A stretch of 64,000 nucleotides of DNA from assembly GCF_023897065.1 (NCBI RefSeq), contig NZ_JAMHIV010000012.1, positions 124,001 through 188,000 on the forward strand, read 5' to 3'. A program made the translations under genes and the position numbers. The notes under the pieces were generated by a model, which was not told the DNA's origin, searched no databases, and saw only the letters and a program-made list of their open reading frames with translations. The DNA is from Crossiella sp. SN42. Its GTDB lineage: Bacteria; Actinomycetota; Actinomycetes; Mycobacteriales; Pseudonocardiaceae. Positions within the stretch are counted from its first letter, which is position 1; each line of letters begins with the position of its first letter. Shown piece by piece: positions 48,292-56,465 of the stretch.

Positions 48292-48759
48292 TCAGCGCCC
48301 GGTGGCGCCGTCGATGAGCTCGCGCAGGATGTCGGCGTGGCCCGCGTGGCGGCCGGTCTCCTCGATCAGGTGGGTCAGCGCCCAGCGAGCGCTGGCGCGG
48401 CCACCCGGAACCGGCGCGCCGAGGTCGGTGCAGCCGTCGAGCACCTTGTTCGCGCGCTGCACGGTCTTCCGGTAGCGGGCGAGCACCTCGGCGACGCTGT
48501 CCTGCGGCGCGGCGTGGAAGGTGGCCTGCCAGTCGGTGACCTTCGCGCCGAGGAAAGTGGCGCGCTCGACGTGGGTGAGGTGGTTGAGCAGGCCGAGCAG
48601 GTTGGTGCCCGAGGGCACCCCGGCGGTGCGCACCCGCGGTTCGGGCGCGCCGCGCACCTTCGCCGCGATCGAGTCGCGGAGGTAGTCCAGGAACCCGCGC
48701 AGGGTCTCGGCTTCACTGCCGCCGGTGCGCGGCGGTGGCTGGTCGCGGCGTCGGGTCAT
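48292..48759 (-). CDS. DinB-family protein (mycothiol-dependent thiol transferase-like)
   Basis: A 155-residue four-helix-bundle protein. ATG 48759 overlaps the stop of the methyltransferase gene. Metal-site histidines are visible in LLNHLTHVERATFLG and in the C-terminal GRHAGHADILRELIDG. Proteins of this DUF664/DinB type in actinobacteria use mycothiol or related thiols for detoxification. The partner substrate is unknown. Confidence 0.87.
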   Translation of the reverse strand: MTRRRDQPPPRTGGSEAETLRGFLDYLRDSIAAKVRGAPEPRVRTAGVPSGTNLLGLLNHLTHVERATFLGAKVTDWQATFHAAPQDSVAEVLARYRKTVQRANKVLDGCTDLGAPVPGGRASARWALTHLIEETGRHAGHADILRELIDGATGR

Positions 48760-49382
48760 GCGGCCCGCCGGAGCAGCAGGACGTGGTCGATGACCTCGGC
48801 GGTGCGCCCGCCCGGCCCGGTGGCGACCCGGCGCGGCGACTCGGCTCGCGCCACCGCCCACTGCGCCGGATCGAGGTCAAGCTCGGCCGCGACCTCCTGT
48901 GGCGACGGGAAATGCGCGTCCGGGTCCTGGTTCCAGGACCACGGCGCGGTCGAGCCGTGGTCCACGACCAGCAGCCGCCCGCCAGGGTGCAGCGCGTGCG
49001 CCGCGGTGCGCAGGACGCTCGCCCGGTCCAGGTCGAACGGGGTGTGCAGGTAGTGCGCGGAGACGAGGTCGAAGCAGCCGCTGGGGAAGGAGTCGCGCAG
49101 GTCGTGACTCTGGGCGGTGAGCCGTTCACCGAGGCCGAGGGACTGGGCGCGGTCGGCGAGTCGCTGGGTCGCCACGGCCGAGATGTCGACCGCGGTGACC
49201 TGCCAGCCCCGGCGAGCCAGCCACAGCGAGTCGCCGCCGCTGCCGCAGCCCAGGTCCAGTGCGAGGCCGGGCGGCAGGTCGGCGGTCAGGTCGACGAGTG
49301 TGCTGTTCGGCCGCGGGTCGCCGGCGGCCGGTCGGGCGGCGTAGAGGTCGTCCCAGAAGGCGACCGGATCGGTGCTGTTCAT
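48756..49382 (-). CDS. Class I SAM-dependent methyltransferase
   Basis: A 208-residue protein from ATG 49382. Motif I ALDLGCGSGGDSLWLARRGW, acidic loop VTAVDIS and the post-motif SAHYLHTPFDLDR define a Rossmann methyltransferase of the TehB/UbiE-like small-molecule kind. The tail AEVIDHVLLLRRAA is typical. It is divergent from the XRE-cupin regulator and coupled to the DinB gene; the pair may detoxify a thiol-reactive or metalloid compound, which is inference. Confidence 0.87.
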   Translation of the reverse strand: MNSTDPVAFWDDLYAARPAAGDPRPNSTLVDLTADLPPGLALDLGCGSGGDSLWLARRGWQVTAVDISAVATQRLADRAQSLGLGERLTAQSHDLRDSFPSGCFDLVSAHYLHTPFDLDRASVLRTAAHALHPGGRLLVVDHGSTAPWSWNQDPDAHFPSPQEVAAELDLDPAQWAVARAESPRRVATGPGGRTAEVIDHVLLLRRAA

Positions 49383-49425
49383 GCGGCCAAGTCTCGCCAG
49401 CGGCCAGATCGACTGGCACGGATTC

Positions 49426-49440
49426 TTGCCGTTCTGGCAA
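49426..49440. promoter_or_regulatory. Probable XRE-cupin operator TTGCC-GTTCT-GGCAA
   Basis: A perfect inverted repeat ten bases before the regulator start, in the gap to the divergent methyltransferase gene. A further TGGCA half-site lies upstream at about 49414. Confidence 0.6.
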
Positions 49441-49449
49441 CCTGATCCC

Positions 49450-50067
49450 GTGGACGACATGGAGGACGTGCTGGAGGCGGTCGGACCGCGGCTGCGGGCG
49501 CTGCGCAACGCCCGCGGCATCACCCTGGCCGACCTCGCGGTGACCACCGGCATCTCGGAGAGCACCCTGTCCAGGCTGGAGAGCGGGCAGCGCAAGGCGA
49601 CCCTGGAACTGCTGCTGCCGCTGGCGCGCACCTACGACGTGCCGCTGGACGACCTGGTCGGCGCGCCCCGCACCGGCGACCCCCGCATCCACCTCAAGCC
49701 GATCCACCGCTTCGGCCTGACCTTCGTGCCGCTGTCCCGGCGACCGGGTGGGGTGCAGTCGTTCAAGATGCTCATCCCGGCCCGGCGGGAACCGGTCGAA
49801 CCAACCCCGCAGACCCATCCCGGCTTCGAGTGGTTGTACGTGCTCAACGGCCAGTTGCGCCTGCTGGTCGGCGACCGCGACCTGGTGCTGCCGCCCGGTC
49901 AGGCCGCTGAGTTCGACACCTCCGTGCCGCACTGGCTGGGCAGCGCCGACGGGGAGGCGGTGGAGCTGCTGGTGCTGTTCGACCCGCAGGGGGTGCGCGC
50001 GCACGTGCGGCCCAGCGCGGGGCGGGCAGGCCCGGATCAGGCCCGGAACGGGCCGGTGACCTCGTAG
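49450..50067 (+). CDS. XRE-family regulator with C-terminal cupin domain
   Basis: About 205 residues from GTG 49450 (ATG 49459 is an alternative). The helix-turn-helix spans about 10-65 (RLRALRNARGITLADLAVTTGISESTLSRLESGQRKA), and the cupin sensing domain about 90-185 (HPGFEWLYVLNGQLRLLVGDRDLVLPPGQAAEFD, VPHWLG). It probably regulates itself and the divergent methyltransferase-DinB pair through the operator between them. Its 3' end overlaps the convergent PhoX-like gene by 31 bases. Confidence 0.9.
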   Translation: MDDMEDVLEAVGPRLRALRNARGITLADLAVTTGISESTLSRLESGQRKATLELLLPLARTYDVPLDDLVGAPRTGDPRIHLKPIHRFGLTFVPLSRRPGGVQSFKMLIPARREPVEPTPQTHPGFEWLYVLNGQLRLLVGDRDLVLPPGQAAEFDTSVPHWLGSADGEAVELLVLFDPQGVRAHVRPSAGRAGPDQARNGPVTS

Positions 50068-51197
50068 GTGATGCCGCCGCTGCTGCTCCCGCTGGTGCCG
50101 CGCTGGGAGGAGAAGTAGAGCCGGTTGCCCGCCGGGTTGAACGCCGGGCCGCAGATCTCCGAATCGCTGTGCCCATTGACCCGCAGGAACGGGGCCACCA
50201 CCCCAGCCTTGGTGATGATGCAGATCTCCAGGTCGCCGCCGTCCTCGGCCACGAAGAGGTCCCCGCCACTGGTCCCGGTCACGTTGTCCACGCCGGTCAG
50301 CGGCGCGGTGTCGCTGGTGACCAGGTCGTCGTCGTAGGTCAGGCTGATCGAGCTGGTCTTCGCGTCATAGGCCCAGACCCGGTTGTCCCCCTTGGTGGTG
50401 AACCAGCAGGTCCCGCCCGCGTAGTAGCAGCCCTCACCGCCGTTGAAGCGCTTCGCGCCACTGACCTGGTTGCGGGTCGCGGTCGAGGAGCCCGCGGGGT
50501 CCGGGACCCGGGCCCAGGTCACCGGGCCGCTGGTCTGGGAGCTGCCGCCCTTGAGCACTTCGAGGGTGCCGCTGGACAGATCGCCCCAGGTGGTGGGCTT
50601 GAAGCGGTAGAAGCAGCCGTCGGAGACGTCCTCGGTGAGGTAGATGTAGCCGTGGTCGGCGTCGGTGGCACAGGCCTCGTGCTTGAACCGGCCCATCGCC
50701 GGGCGGCGGATGGCGGCCTTGACGCCCCACGGGTCGGTCTCATAGACGTAGCCGCGGTCCACCTCCTCACAGGAGAGCCAGGTCTGCCACGGGGTCGCGC
50801 CCCCGGCGCAGTTGACGTTGGTGTTGGCCAGGGTGCGGTAAGCGCCGGTGATCTTGCCGGTGCTGTCGAACTTGACCGCGCCCACCCCGCCGGTGCTGGG
50901 CACCTCGCTGTTGGAGACATAGATCCAGCCGCTGCCGTCGGCGAAACAGGCCCCGCCATCCGGCGCCGGGTGCCAGGTGTAGCCGGTGCCTGCCACCTGC
51001 TGCCCGGTGCGCGCGATGACCCGGCTGGTGAACCCCTGCGGCAGCTGGATCCCGTTGGCGTCAGCGGACAACAGCGCGCCGTAGGGGCTGGGGCCGGGCT
51101 GGGCGCCCTCGGCGAAGGCCTCCCGCCAGGCCGCCCCGCCGAAAGCCGCGGCCGCGGCGCCGACCACGGCGACCCATAAGAAGCTGCGTCGCTCCAC
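50037..51197 (-). CDS. Secreted PhoX-like (DUF839) protein
   Basis: A 386-residue protein with a twin-arginine-type signal (MERRSFLWVAVVGAAAAAFGG). The body is a beta-propeller of the DUF839/PhoX type: YTWHPAPDGGACFADGSGWIYVSNSE, TWLSCEEVDRGYVYETDPWG, MGRFKHEACATD, EDVSDGCFYRFKP and GVDNVTGTSGGDLFVAEDGG. PhoX enzymes are calcium/iron-dependent alkaline phosphatases; this shorter form keeps the CEE and HEA acidic motifs, but activity is not certain. No lan- or phosphate-linked neighbours help. Confidence 0.82.
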   Translation of the reverse strand: MERRSFLWVAVVGAAAAAFGGAAWREAFAEGAQPGPSPYGALLSADANGIQLPQGFTSRVIARTGQQVAGTGYTWHPAPDGGACFADGSGWIYVSNSEVPSTGGVGAVKFDSTGKITGAYRTLANTNVNCAGGATPWQTWLSCEEVDRGYVYETDPWGVKAAIRRPAMGRFKHEACATDADHGYIYLTEDVSDGCFYRFKPTTWGDLSSGTLEVLKGGSSQTSGPVTWARVPDPAGSSTATRNQVSGAKRFNGGEGCYYAGGTCWFTTKGDNRVWAYDAKTSSISLTYDDDLVTSDTAPLTGVDNVTGTSGGDLFVAEDGGDLEICIITKAGVVAPFLRVNGHSDSEICGPAFNPAGNRLYFSSQRGTSGSSSGGITYEVTGPFRA

Positions 51198-51403
51198 AGT
51201 GAACCCCCATCAGATCGAGTGACACCCAGGAGTGTGGCGAGCATCAATGCTCAGCGCTAAGGGTGACGACAGGTGAACACACACTGCTGGGCGAGCAGTT
51301 GCCGCGCCGGTGCCGGATCTCCTTGCCGCAGAAGCGCTTCTGCCGCACAGGGAGTGCGCGCCCTCGCTTCGGCCCAGCGCGGAGCGCGCTCAGGCGCTGC
51401 TGG
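51198..51403. promoter_or_regulatory. Intergenic region with two perfect palindromes
   Basis: No gene seen. It holds GAGCAT-CA-ATGCTC (51239-51252) upstream of the PhoX-like gene, and the 16-base palindrome GCAGAAGCGCTTCTGC (51328-51343) downstream of the YjbR-like gene. The first could be an operator and the second a terminator or a site for a dimeric protein. Confidence 0.45.
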
Positions 51404-51826
51404 TCATTGCGCCGCGCGGCTGCGCAGCCAGGCGGCGGCCCTGGTCGGCGAGGCGCGGGAGAGCCAGGCGTCCTGCACGACCTCGGTCAGCTCCCGCAGG
51501 GTGAGCTCGCCGATCCGGCTGGCCCGCAACAACACCGACGGGTGACCGTTGAAGTGCGACGTGGTGAAGAACGGTGATCCTTGATCTTGGACCAGGGCCT
51601 GCTTGTCGTGTTCGGACGGCACCCAGAACACGATCACGTCCGGGTAGCGTTCACCGGTCTCGGGATCGACGGCATCGGGGCGGGGGTTGCGGAAGAACAC
51701 GAACGACTTCCGGCCGACCTGGTAGACCGGGTTGTCCGCGGTGCCCAGCACCACCGTGACGTGGGGCATCCCCAGCGCGAGCTCGTGCACGTCCCGCACC
51801 CGCGCCCGGCGCGATCCTGCCGACAT
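51404..51826 (-). CDS. MmcQ/YjbR-family protein
   Basis: A 140-residue protein from ATG 51826. VHELALGMPHVTVVLGTADNPVYQVGRKSFVFFRNP and PFFTTSHFNGHPSVLLRASRIGELTLRELTEVVQDAWL match MmcQ/YjbR-like proteins, small cytoplasmic proteins with a double-wing fold proposed to bind DNA. Function unknown. It follows the WYL regulator gene on the same strand after 23 bases and may be co-transcribed with it. Confidence 0.85.
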   Translation of the reverse strand: MSAGSRRARVRDVHELALGMPHVTVVLGTADNPVYQVGRKSFVFFRNPRPDAVDPETGERYPDVIVFWVPSEHDKQALVQDQGSPFFTTSHFNGHPSVLLRASRIGELTLRELTEVVQDAWLSRASPTRAAAWLRSRAAQ

Positions 51827-51849
51827 GACCACAGCGTACGTCCGCGGGC

Positions 51850-52857
51850 CTACTCCACGGCGCGGGCGTAGCGGCGGCCCAGGACGCGGAGGTGCTCGAC
51901 CAGCTCGGGTGGCTCGGTGACGTGGAAGTCCAGGCCCAGCATGCCGATGTAGACCGCGATCATCTCCAGGCTGTCCGCGCCGGTGACCAGCACCGAGGTG
52001 GACTCGTCCACCGCCTCGACCACGCCGACGGCCGGGTTGATCCGGGCCAGCACGTCCTCGGCGGGGGCGCGCACGGTGATCCGGGCGTGCACCTGCCAGC
52101 CCGCGGTGGCCACATCGCGCAGCACGAAGCTCGCGTAGTCGCCGCCGGGGAACTCGACCGGGGTGAAGCGGCGGCCGGTGGCCATCCGGAGGGTGATCCA
52201 GTCGGCCCGGTAGGTGTGCCAGGCGCCGGTCTCGGGGCCGCGCGCGACCAGGTACCAGTGCCGTTCCCAGCTCACCAGGCGGTAGGGCTCGACCAGCACC
52301 GGCCAGTCGCCGAAGGGCGCCGAGGCGTCGTTGCGGCGCGGGGTGTCGTCCGCGCGGGCCGGGGCGGAGTAGTCGAAGCGGAGCAGTTCGGCGTCCCGGA
52401 CCGCCCCGGCGATGGTGGCGAGCACCGCGGCGTCCACCACCGGGGCGACCACGTTGGTGCCGGTGTTGTCCGGGCCTTCGGAGACCGCCTGGTGCAGCGC
52501 GGTCACCTGCCTGCGCAGGCGGTGCGGCAGCACCTGTTCGAGCTTGCTCAGGGCGCGGGCGGCGCTGTCCTCGATGCCGGTGACGCCCCGGCCGGCCCGC
52601 AGGCCGATCGCGACCGCCACCGCCTCCTCGTCGTCGAGCAGCAGCGGCGGCAGCTTCGCCCCCGCGCCCAGCCGGTAGAACCCGGCGGGCCCGCGCTCGG
52701 CCTCCACCGGGTAGCCCAGGGTGCGCAGCCGCTCGATGTCGTTGCGGATCGTGCGGCCGCTGACCGCCAGCCGTTCGGCCAGCTGGGCGCCCGTCCACTG
52801 CGGCCGGGACTGCATCAGCGCGAGCAGGGCGAGCAGCCTCGACGAGGTGTCCAACAT
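51850..52857 (-). CDS. WYL-domain transcription regulator (DeoR-like HTH)
   Basis: A 335-residue protein from ATG 52857. Residues 1-60 form an HTH_11 domain (RLLALLALMQSRPQWTGAQLAERLAVSGRTIRNDIERLRTLGYPVEAERG); then LPPLLLDDEEAVAVAIGLR, the WYL-type domain (LVEPYRLVSWERHWYLVARG) and a C-terminal WCX segment. It diverges from an epoxide hydrolase gene across 54 bases containing a palindrome, so that gene is its likely target. Confidence 0.9.
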   Translation of the reverse strand: MLDTSSRLLALLALMQSRPQWTGAQLAERLAVSGRTIRNDIERLRTLGYPVEAERGPAGFYRLGAGAKLPPLLLDDEEAVAVAIGLRAGRGVTGIEDSAARALSKLEQVLPHRLRRQVTALHQAVSEGPDNTGTNVVAPVVDAAVLATIAGAVRDAELLRFDYSAPARADDTPRRNDASAPFGDWPVLVEPYRLVSWERHWYLVARGPETGAWHTYRADWITLRMATGRRFTPVEFPGGDYASFVLRDVATAGWQVHARITVRAPAEDVLARINPAVGVVEAVDESTSVLVTGADSLEMIAVYIGMLGLDFHVTEPPELVEHLRVLGRRYARAVE

Positions 52858-52890
52858 GAACTTCAGGCTATAGGAACCGAACGTGCCTAA

Positions 52891-52900
52891 TAGGTACCTA
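52891..52900. promoter_or_regulatory. Palindrome TAGGTACCTA between WYL regulator and epoxide hydrolase
   Basis: A perfect 10-base palindrome in the short divergent promoter region, in an AT-richer patch (CCTAATAGGTACCTAGAGT). Likely operator of the WYL regulator. Confidence 0.5.
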
Positions 52901-52911
52901 GAGTCTGCCTC

Positions 52912-54048
52912 ATGACGAACTCCACGAACGCCACCGAGATCCGCCCCTTCCGCATCGACATCGCCCAGGCCGAGCTGGACGACCTCAACGAGCGCCTGGC
53001 CCGCACCCGGCTGCCGCAGCCCGCGCCCACCGACGACTGGGAGTACGGCACCCCGAACAGCTACCTGCGGGAGACCGTCGAGCACTGGCGGACCGAGTTC
53101 GACTGGCGTGCGCAGGAAGCCCGGATGAACGAGTTCCCGCACCACCTCACCGAGATCGACGGCCAGACCGTGCACTTCATCCACGTGCCGTCCAAGGAAG
53201 CCGGCGCGACCCCGCTGTTGCTGCTGCACACCTACCCGGGCTCCTTCGCCGACTTCCTCGACCTGATCGGCCCGCTCACCGACCCGGTGGCGCACGGCGG
53301 CGAGGCCGCGGACGCCTTCTCGGTCGTGGTGCCCTCGATCCCCGGCACCGGCTTCAGCATGCCGCTGACCGGCCGCGGCTGGACCATGCGCAAGGTCGCG
53401 GAGACCTTCGACGCGCTGATGCGGCGCCTGGGCTACGACTCCTACGGCGTGCACGGCAGCGACAGCGGCGCGATGATCTCCCGCGAGCTCGGTTTGCTGC
53501 AGCCGGACGGCTTCCTCGGCCTGCACGTGCAGCAGCTGTTCTCCTTCCCCTCCGGCGATCCGGCGGAGTTCGAGAAGCTGGCGCCCAAGGACTACGCCGC
53601 GCTGGAGCACCTGCAGTGGTTCCAGTCCGTGGGCGGCTACAACCAGATGAACGCCACCCGCCCGCAGACCATCGGCGCGGCCATCGCCGACTCGCCGGTC
53701 GGGCAGCTGGCCTACAGCGAGCTGTTCACCAACTTCGGCAACGGCACCAGCCTGGTCAGCACCGAGCAGATCCTGACCCAGGTGTCGCTGTACTGGTTCA
53801 CCAACACCCAGGCCACCGCGAGCCGCTACTACTTCGAGGAGGCCAAAGCCGCGCGGGAGCCGGAGGTCAACCCCTCCCGCACCGGGGTGGCGGTCTTCGC
53901 CGACGACTTCACCACGATCCGCACCTTCGCCGAGCGGGACAACTCCAACATCGTGCACTGGTCGGAGTTTCCCGAGGGCGGGCACTTCGCGGCGATGGAG
54001 CGCCCCGAGGTCCTGGCCGACGATCTGCGGGCGTTCTTCCGCTCCTGA
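52912..54048 (+). CDS. Epoxide hydrolase, EHN-domain (microsomal-type) family
   Basis: A 378-residue protein. The N-terminal EHN domain (RPFRIDIAQAELDDLNERLARTRLPQP, YLRETVEHWRTEFDWRAQEARMNEFPHHLTEIDG) is followed by the alpha/beta core: LLLLHTYPGSF in place of HGWPGS, Asp184 in HGSDSGAM as nucleophile (usually GGDWG), and His in EFPEGGHFAAMERP. The replaced residues suggest a divergent substrate. No signal peptide. Divergent from the WYL regulator that probably controls it. Confidence 0.88.
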   Translation: MTNSTNATEIRPFRIDIAQAELDDLNERLARTRLPQPAPTDDWEYGTPNSYLRETVEHWRTEFDWRAQEARMNEFPHHLTEIDGQTVHFIHVPSKEAGATPLLLLHTYPGSFADFLDLIGPLTDPVAHGGEAADAFSVVVPSIPGTGFSMPLTGRGWTMRKVAETFDALMRRLGYDSYGVHGSDSGAMISRELGLLQPDGFLGLHVQQLFSFPSGDPAEFEKLAPKDYAALEHLQWFQSVGGYNQMNATRPQTIGAAIADSPVGQLAYSELFTNFGNGTSLVSTEQILTQVSLYWFTNTQATASRYYFEEAKAAREPEVNPSRTGVAVFADDFTTIRTFAERDNSNIVHWSEFPEGGHFAAMERPEVLADDLRAFFRS

Positions 54049-54058
54049 GCGCCAGGCC

Positions 54059-54094
54059 CATCGGCCACCTGCCGGCGACGGCGGGTGGCCGATG
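54059..54094. terminator. Hairpin between convergent epoxide hydrolase and APC permease genes
   Basis: A 16-base stem (54059-54074 and 54079-54094, CATCGGCCACCTGCCG with a single G-T pair) and a four-base loop GCGA, placed 11 bases after one stop and five bases before the other. It should act in both directions. Confidence 0.8.
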
Positions 54095-54099
54095 TGGTG

Positions 54100-55392
54100 T
54101 CACCCGACCCGGCGGCGCGCCCGCAGCGCCACCCCGGCCGCGAGGACCAGGCCGACGGCCAGGACCAGCATGCCGCGCAGCCACACCCCGGCCTCGACCT
54201 GCGAGGCCAGCAGCACGCAGGACACCGCGCCCAGCACCGGGAACACCGAGGCGATGCGGAAGTGGTCGTGCTCGACCTCGTCGCGCCGGAGCACCAGCAC
54301 GGCGATGTTCACCGCGAAGAACACCACCAGCAGCAACAGCACCAGCGTCGAGGCCAGCGAGGCCACATCACCGGTGAGCGCGAGTCCCAGCGAGGTCACC
54401 GTGGTCGCCACGATGGCCACCCACGGCGTCCGCCGCCGCGGCAGCACCCGGGCCAGCACCGCGGGCAGCAGACCGTCCCTGGCCATGCCGTAGGCCAGCC
54501 GCGAGGACATGATCCCGGTCAGCAGCGCCCCGTTGGCCACCGCCGCCAGGGCGATGAGCCCGAACAGCCACAGCGGCACGCCACCGGCCAGGCGGACCAC
54601 CTCCAGCAGCGGGCCGCTGGAGGCGCTGAGCACCTCGGGCGGCACCACCGCGGCCGCGATCGAGCCGACCGCCACGTACACCACACCGGCGAAGGCCAGC
54701 GCGCCGAACAGGGCGCGTGGGTAGGCCCGGCGCGGGTCCTTGGTCTCCTCCGCGACGTTGACCGAGGTCTCGAACCCGACGAAGGAGTAGTAGGCGAGCA
54801 CGGCGCCGGCCAGCACCGCCGACAGCGGCCCGTGCTCGGCCGTGCCGAACTGCACCAGCCGCCCCGGGTCCGCCTCTCCCCTGGCGATCACCACGATGCC
54901 GAGCACGATGACGAGCAGCAGCCCGCCGACCTCCACCACGGTGGCGGCCATGTTGGCGCGCAAGGAGTCCTTGATGCCACGGGCGTTGAGCAGGCCCAGC
55001 GCGGCCAGGAAGACCCCGGCCACCAGCACGGTGGGCAGCGTGACGAACTGGCTCAGGTACTCCCCGGCGAACCCGAGCGCGAGGGCCGCCACCGACACCA
55101 CCCCGGCGGCGAGCATGCAGAAACCGACCAGGAACGCGGCGAACGGCCCGAACGCGCGCTGTGCGTAGTGCGCCGCGCCACCGGCCCGCGGGTACTTCGT
55201 GGCCAGTTCCACATAGGACCCCGCGGTCAGCATCGCCAGGCACCAGGCGAGCACCAGCGGCGCCCACACGGCCCCGCCGGACTGCCCGGCCACCTTGCCC
55301 ACCAGCACGTAGACCCCGGCGCCGAGGATGTCCCCCAGGATGAACAGGAACAGCAGCGGGGTCGTCACGGACCGCTTCAGCGAGAGCGCCAT
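54100..55392 (-). CDS. APC-family amino acid permease
   Basis: A 430-residue membrane protein with about 12 spans. The first helix LLFLFILGDILGAGVYVLVG, the AELATKYPRAGGAAHYAQRAFG-like segment (VELATKYPRAGG) and YYSFVGFETSVNVAEETKDPRRAYPRAL are APC-superfamily signatures. The N-terminus is short and there is no C-terminal USP domain. It imports an amino acid or amine by proton symport; the substrate is not readable. Stand-alone gene. Confidence 0.88.
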   Translation of the reverse strand: MALSLKRSVTTPLLFLFILGDILGAGVYVLVGKVAGQSGGAVWAPLVLAWCLAMLTAGSYVELATKYPRAGGAAHYAQRAFGPFAAFLVGFCMLAAGVVSVAALALGFAGEYLSQFVTLPTVLVAGVFLAALGLLNARGIKDSLRANMAATVVEVGGLLLVIVLGIVVIARGEADPGRLVQFGTAEHGPLSAVLAGAVLAYYSFVGFETSVNVAEETKDPRRAYPRALFGALAFAGVVYVAVGSIAAAVVPPEVLSASSGPLLEVVRLAGGVPLWLFGLIALAAVANGALLTGIMSSRLAYGMARDGLLPAVLARVLPRRRTPWVAIVATTVTSLGLALTGDVASLASTLVLLLLVVFFAVNIAVLVLRRDEVEHDHFRIASVFPVLGAVSCVLLASQVEAGVWLRGMLVLAVGLVLAAGVALRARRRVG

Positions 55393-55422
55393 ACCGCGCA
55401 GAGTTCTCCCGCGTCGTCCCAG

Positions 55423-56013
55423 CTAAACAAGGACCTGCCGCTGGTCCGCCTCGGGAAAGCGCGCGGCCCACTGCTCGAGCTCGACGCCCGCGACGTTGAT
55501 GACGGTGGAGATGGTGCGGTACCAGCCCGCGGTGATCACCAGTTCGAGGATCTCATCCGGCGGGAAATGCGCGGCCAGCTCGGCGAACAGCTCGTCGGAG
55601 AGCCCGCCGGTGGTGTGCAGTGCGTCGGCCAGGCGGAAGACCAGCGCCTCGGGCGGCGACCACACCGGGTCCTCGGCGTTGCCGTGCACGGTGGAGAAGA
55701 GCTGCGCGTCGGTCAGGCCAAGGGGTTTGCCGAAGACGACGGCGTGGACTCCCCACTCGTACTCGGCCCCGCAGAGCGCGCAGGTCCGATGGATGACCAC
55801 CTCACGCAGCCGGGGCTCGACCCGGCCGTGGCCGAGGATGCCCGCGCCCAGCGGCAGCATCCGGGAGAACAGTTCGTCGTGCACACCGAACGTGCGGAAC
55901 AGCGCCAGCGGCTCGATCGCCGAGTCCGGCGGCATCCACTTGTCCAGCATCGCCTGGATGTGCGGCTGGTAGGGCGGTTCGAGGGGCGGGATGCGGGGAG
56001 CGGTGGTGGCCAT
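55423..56013 (-). CDS. Carboxymuconolactone decarboxylase/AhpD-like protein with CxxC
   Basis: A 196-residue protein starting ATG 56013 after AGGAGGG. The REVVIHRTCALCGAEYEWGVH segment has the CxxC and His of AhpD-like peroxidase-associated proteins, and the C-terminal ELVITAGWYRTISTVINVAGVE is the second half of the CMD fold. It probably acts in thiol-dependent reduction or as a lactone decarboxylase. It diverges from an HxlR regulator across two 17-base operators and is likely its target. Confidence 0.85.
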   Translation of the reverse strand: MATTAPRIPPLEPPYQPHIQAMLDKWMPPDSAIEPLALFRTFGVHDELFSRMLPLGAGILGHGRVEPRLREVVIHRTCALCGAEYEWGVHAVVFGKPLGLTDAQLFSTVHGNAEDPVWSPPEALVFRLADALHTTGGLSDELFAELAAHFPPDEILELVITAGWYRTISTVINVAGVELEQWAARFPEADQRQVLV

Positions 56014-56026
56014 GGGCTACCCTCCT

Positions 56027-56043
56027 GCTTCGGTAATCGAAGC
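56027..56043. promoter_or_regulatory. HxlR operator copy 1, GCTTCGGTAATCGAAGC
   Basis: A 17-base palindrome with perfect GCTTCG/CGAAGC arms. It lies just upstream of the CMD gene. Confidence 0.7.
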
Positions 56044-56053
56044 GCACCGTATC

Positions 56054-56070
56054 GCTTCGGAAACAGAAGC
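56054..56070. promoter_or_regulatory. HxlR operator copy 2, GCTTCGGAAACAGAAGC
   Basis: Same length and arms (GCTTC/GAAGC) as copy 1, centre-to-centre 27 bases away, and just upstream of the HxlR gene. Confidence 0.65.
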
Positions 56071-56084
56071 ACAAGGAGGAGCCG

Positions 56085-56465
56085 GTGTCTCAGATCCCTC
56101 GTCCGGGACAGCCGGTCCGCGGCTCCGAAACGGGCAAGCCGATCATGGCCCTGCTCGACCTGCTCGGCCGCCGCTGGGCGCTGCGCGTCATCTGGGAGCT
56201 GCGCGAGGACCCGCTGACCTTCCGCGACCTGCAGGCGCGCTGCGACGGGATGTCCTCCTCCGTCCTCAACCAGCGCCTCGCCGAGTTGCGCGCGGCCTGG
56301 ATCGTGGAGCAGGACGGCAACGGATACCGGCTCACCACGGAAGGAACGGAGCTGCTCCTCGCCTTTCCCGCCTTCCAAGCCTGGGCTGACCGCTGGGCCG
56401 AGCGGGAAGCAGCGATCAGCCGTCGGCCCGCGGCTCCGCTCAACCGGGCTGTGCGCCGACCGTGA
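56085..56465 (+). CDS. HxlR-family transcription regulator
   Basis: A 126-residue winged-helix protein starting GTG 56085 after AAGGAGGAG. GKPIMALLDLLGRRWALRVIWELREDPLTFRDLQARCDGMSSSVLNQRLAELR is the standard HxlR fold. HxlR proteins respond to reactive quinones, aldehydes or redox stress. It diverges from the CxxC-type CMD gene with paired operators between them. It overlaps the convergent protease gene by 26 bases at its 3' end. Confidence 0.92.
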   Translation: MSQIPRPGQPVRGSETGKPIMALLDLLGRRWALRVIWELREDPLTFRDLQARCDGMSSSVLNQRLAELRAAWIVEQDGNGYRLTTEGTELLLAFPAFQAWADRWAEREAAISRRPAAPLNRAVRRP

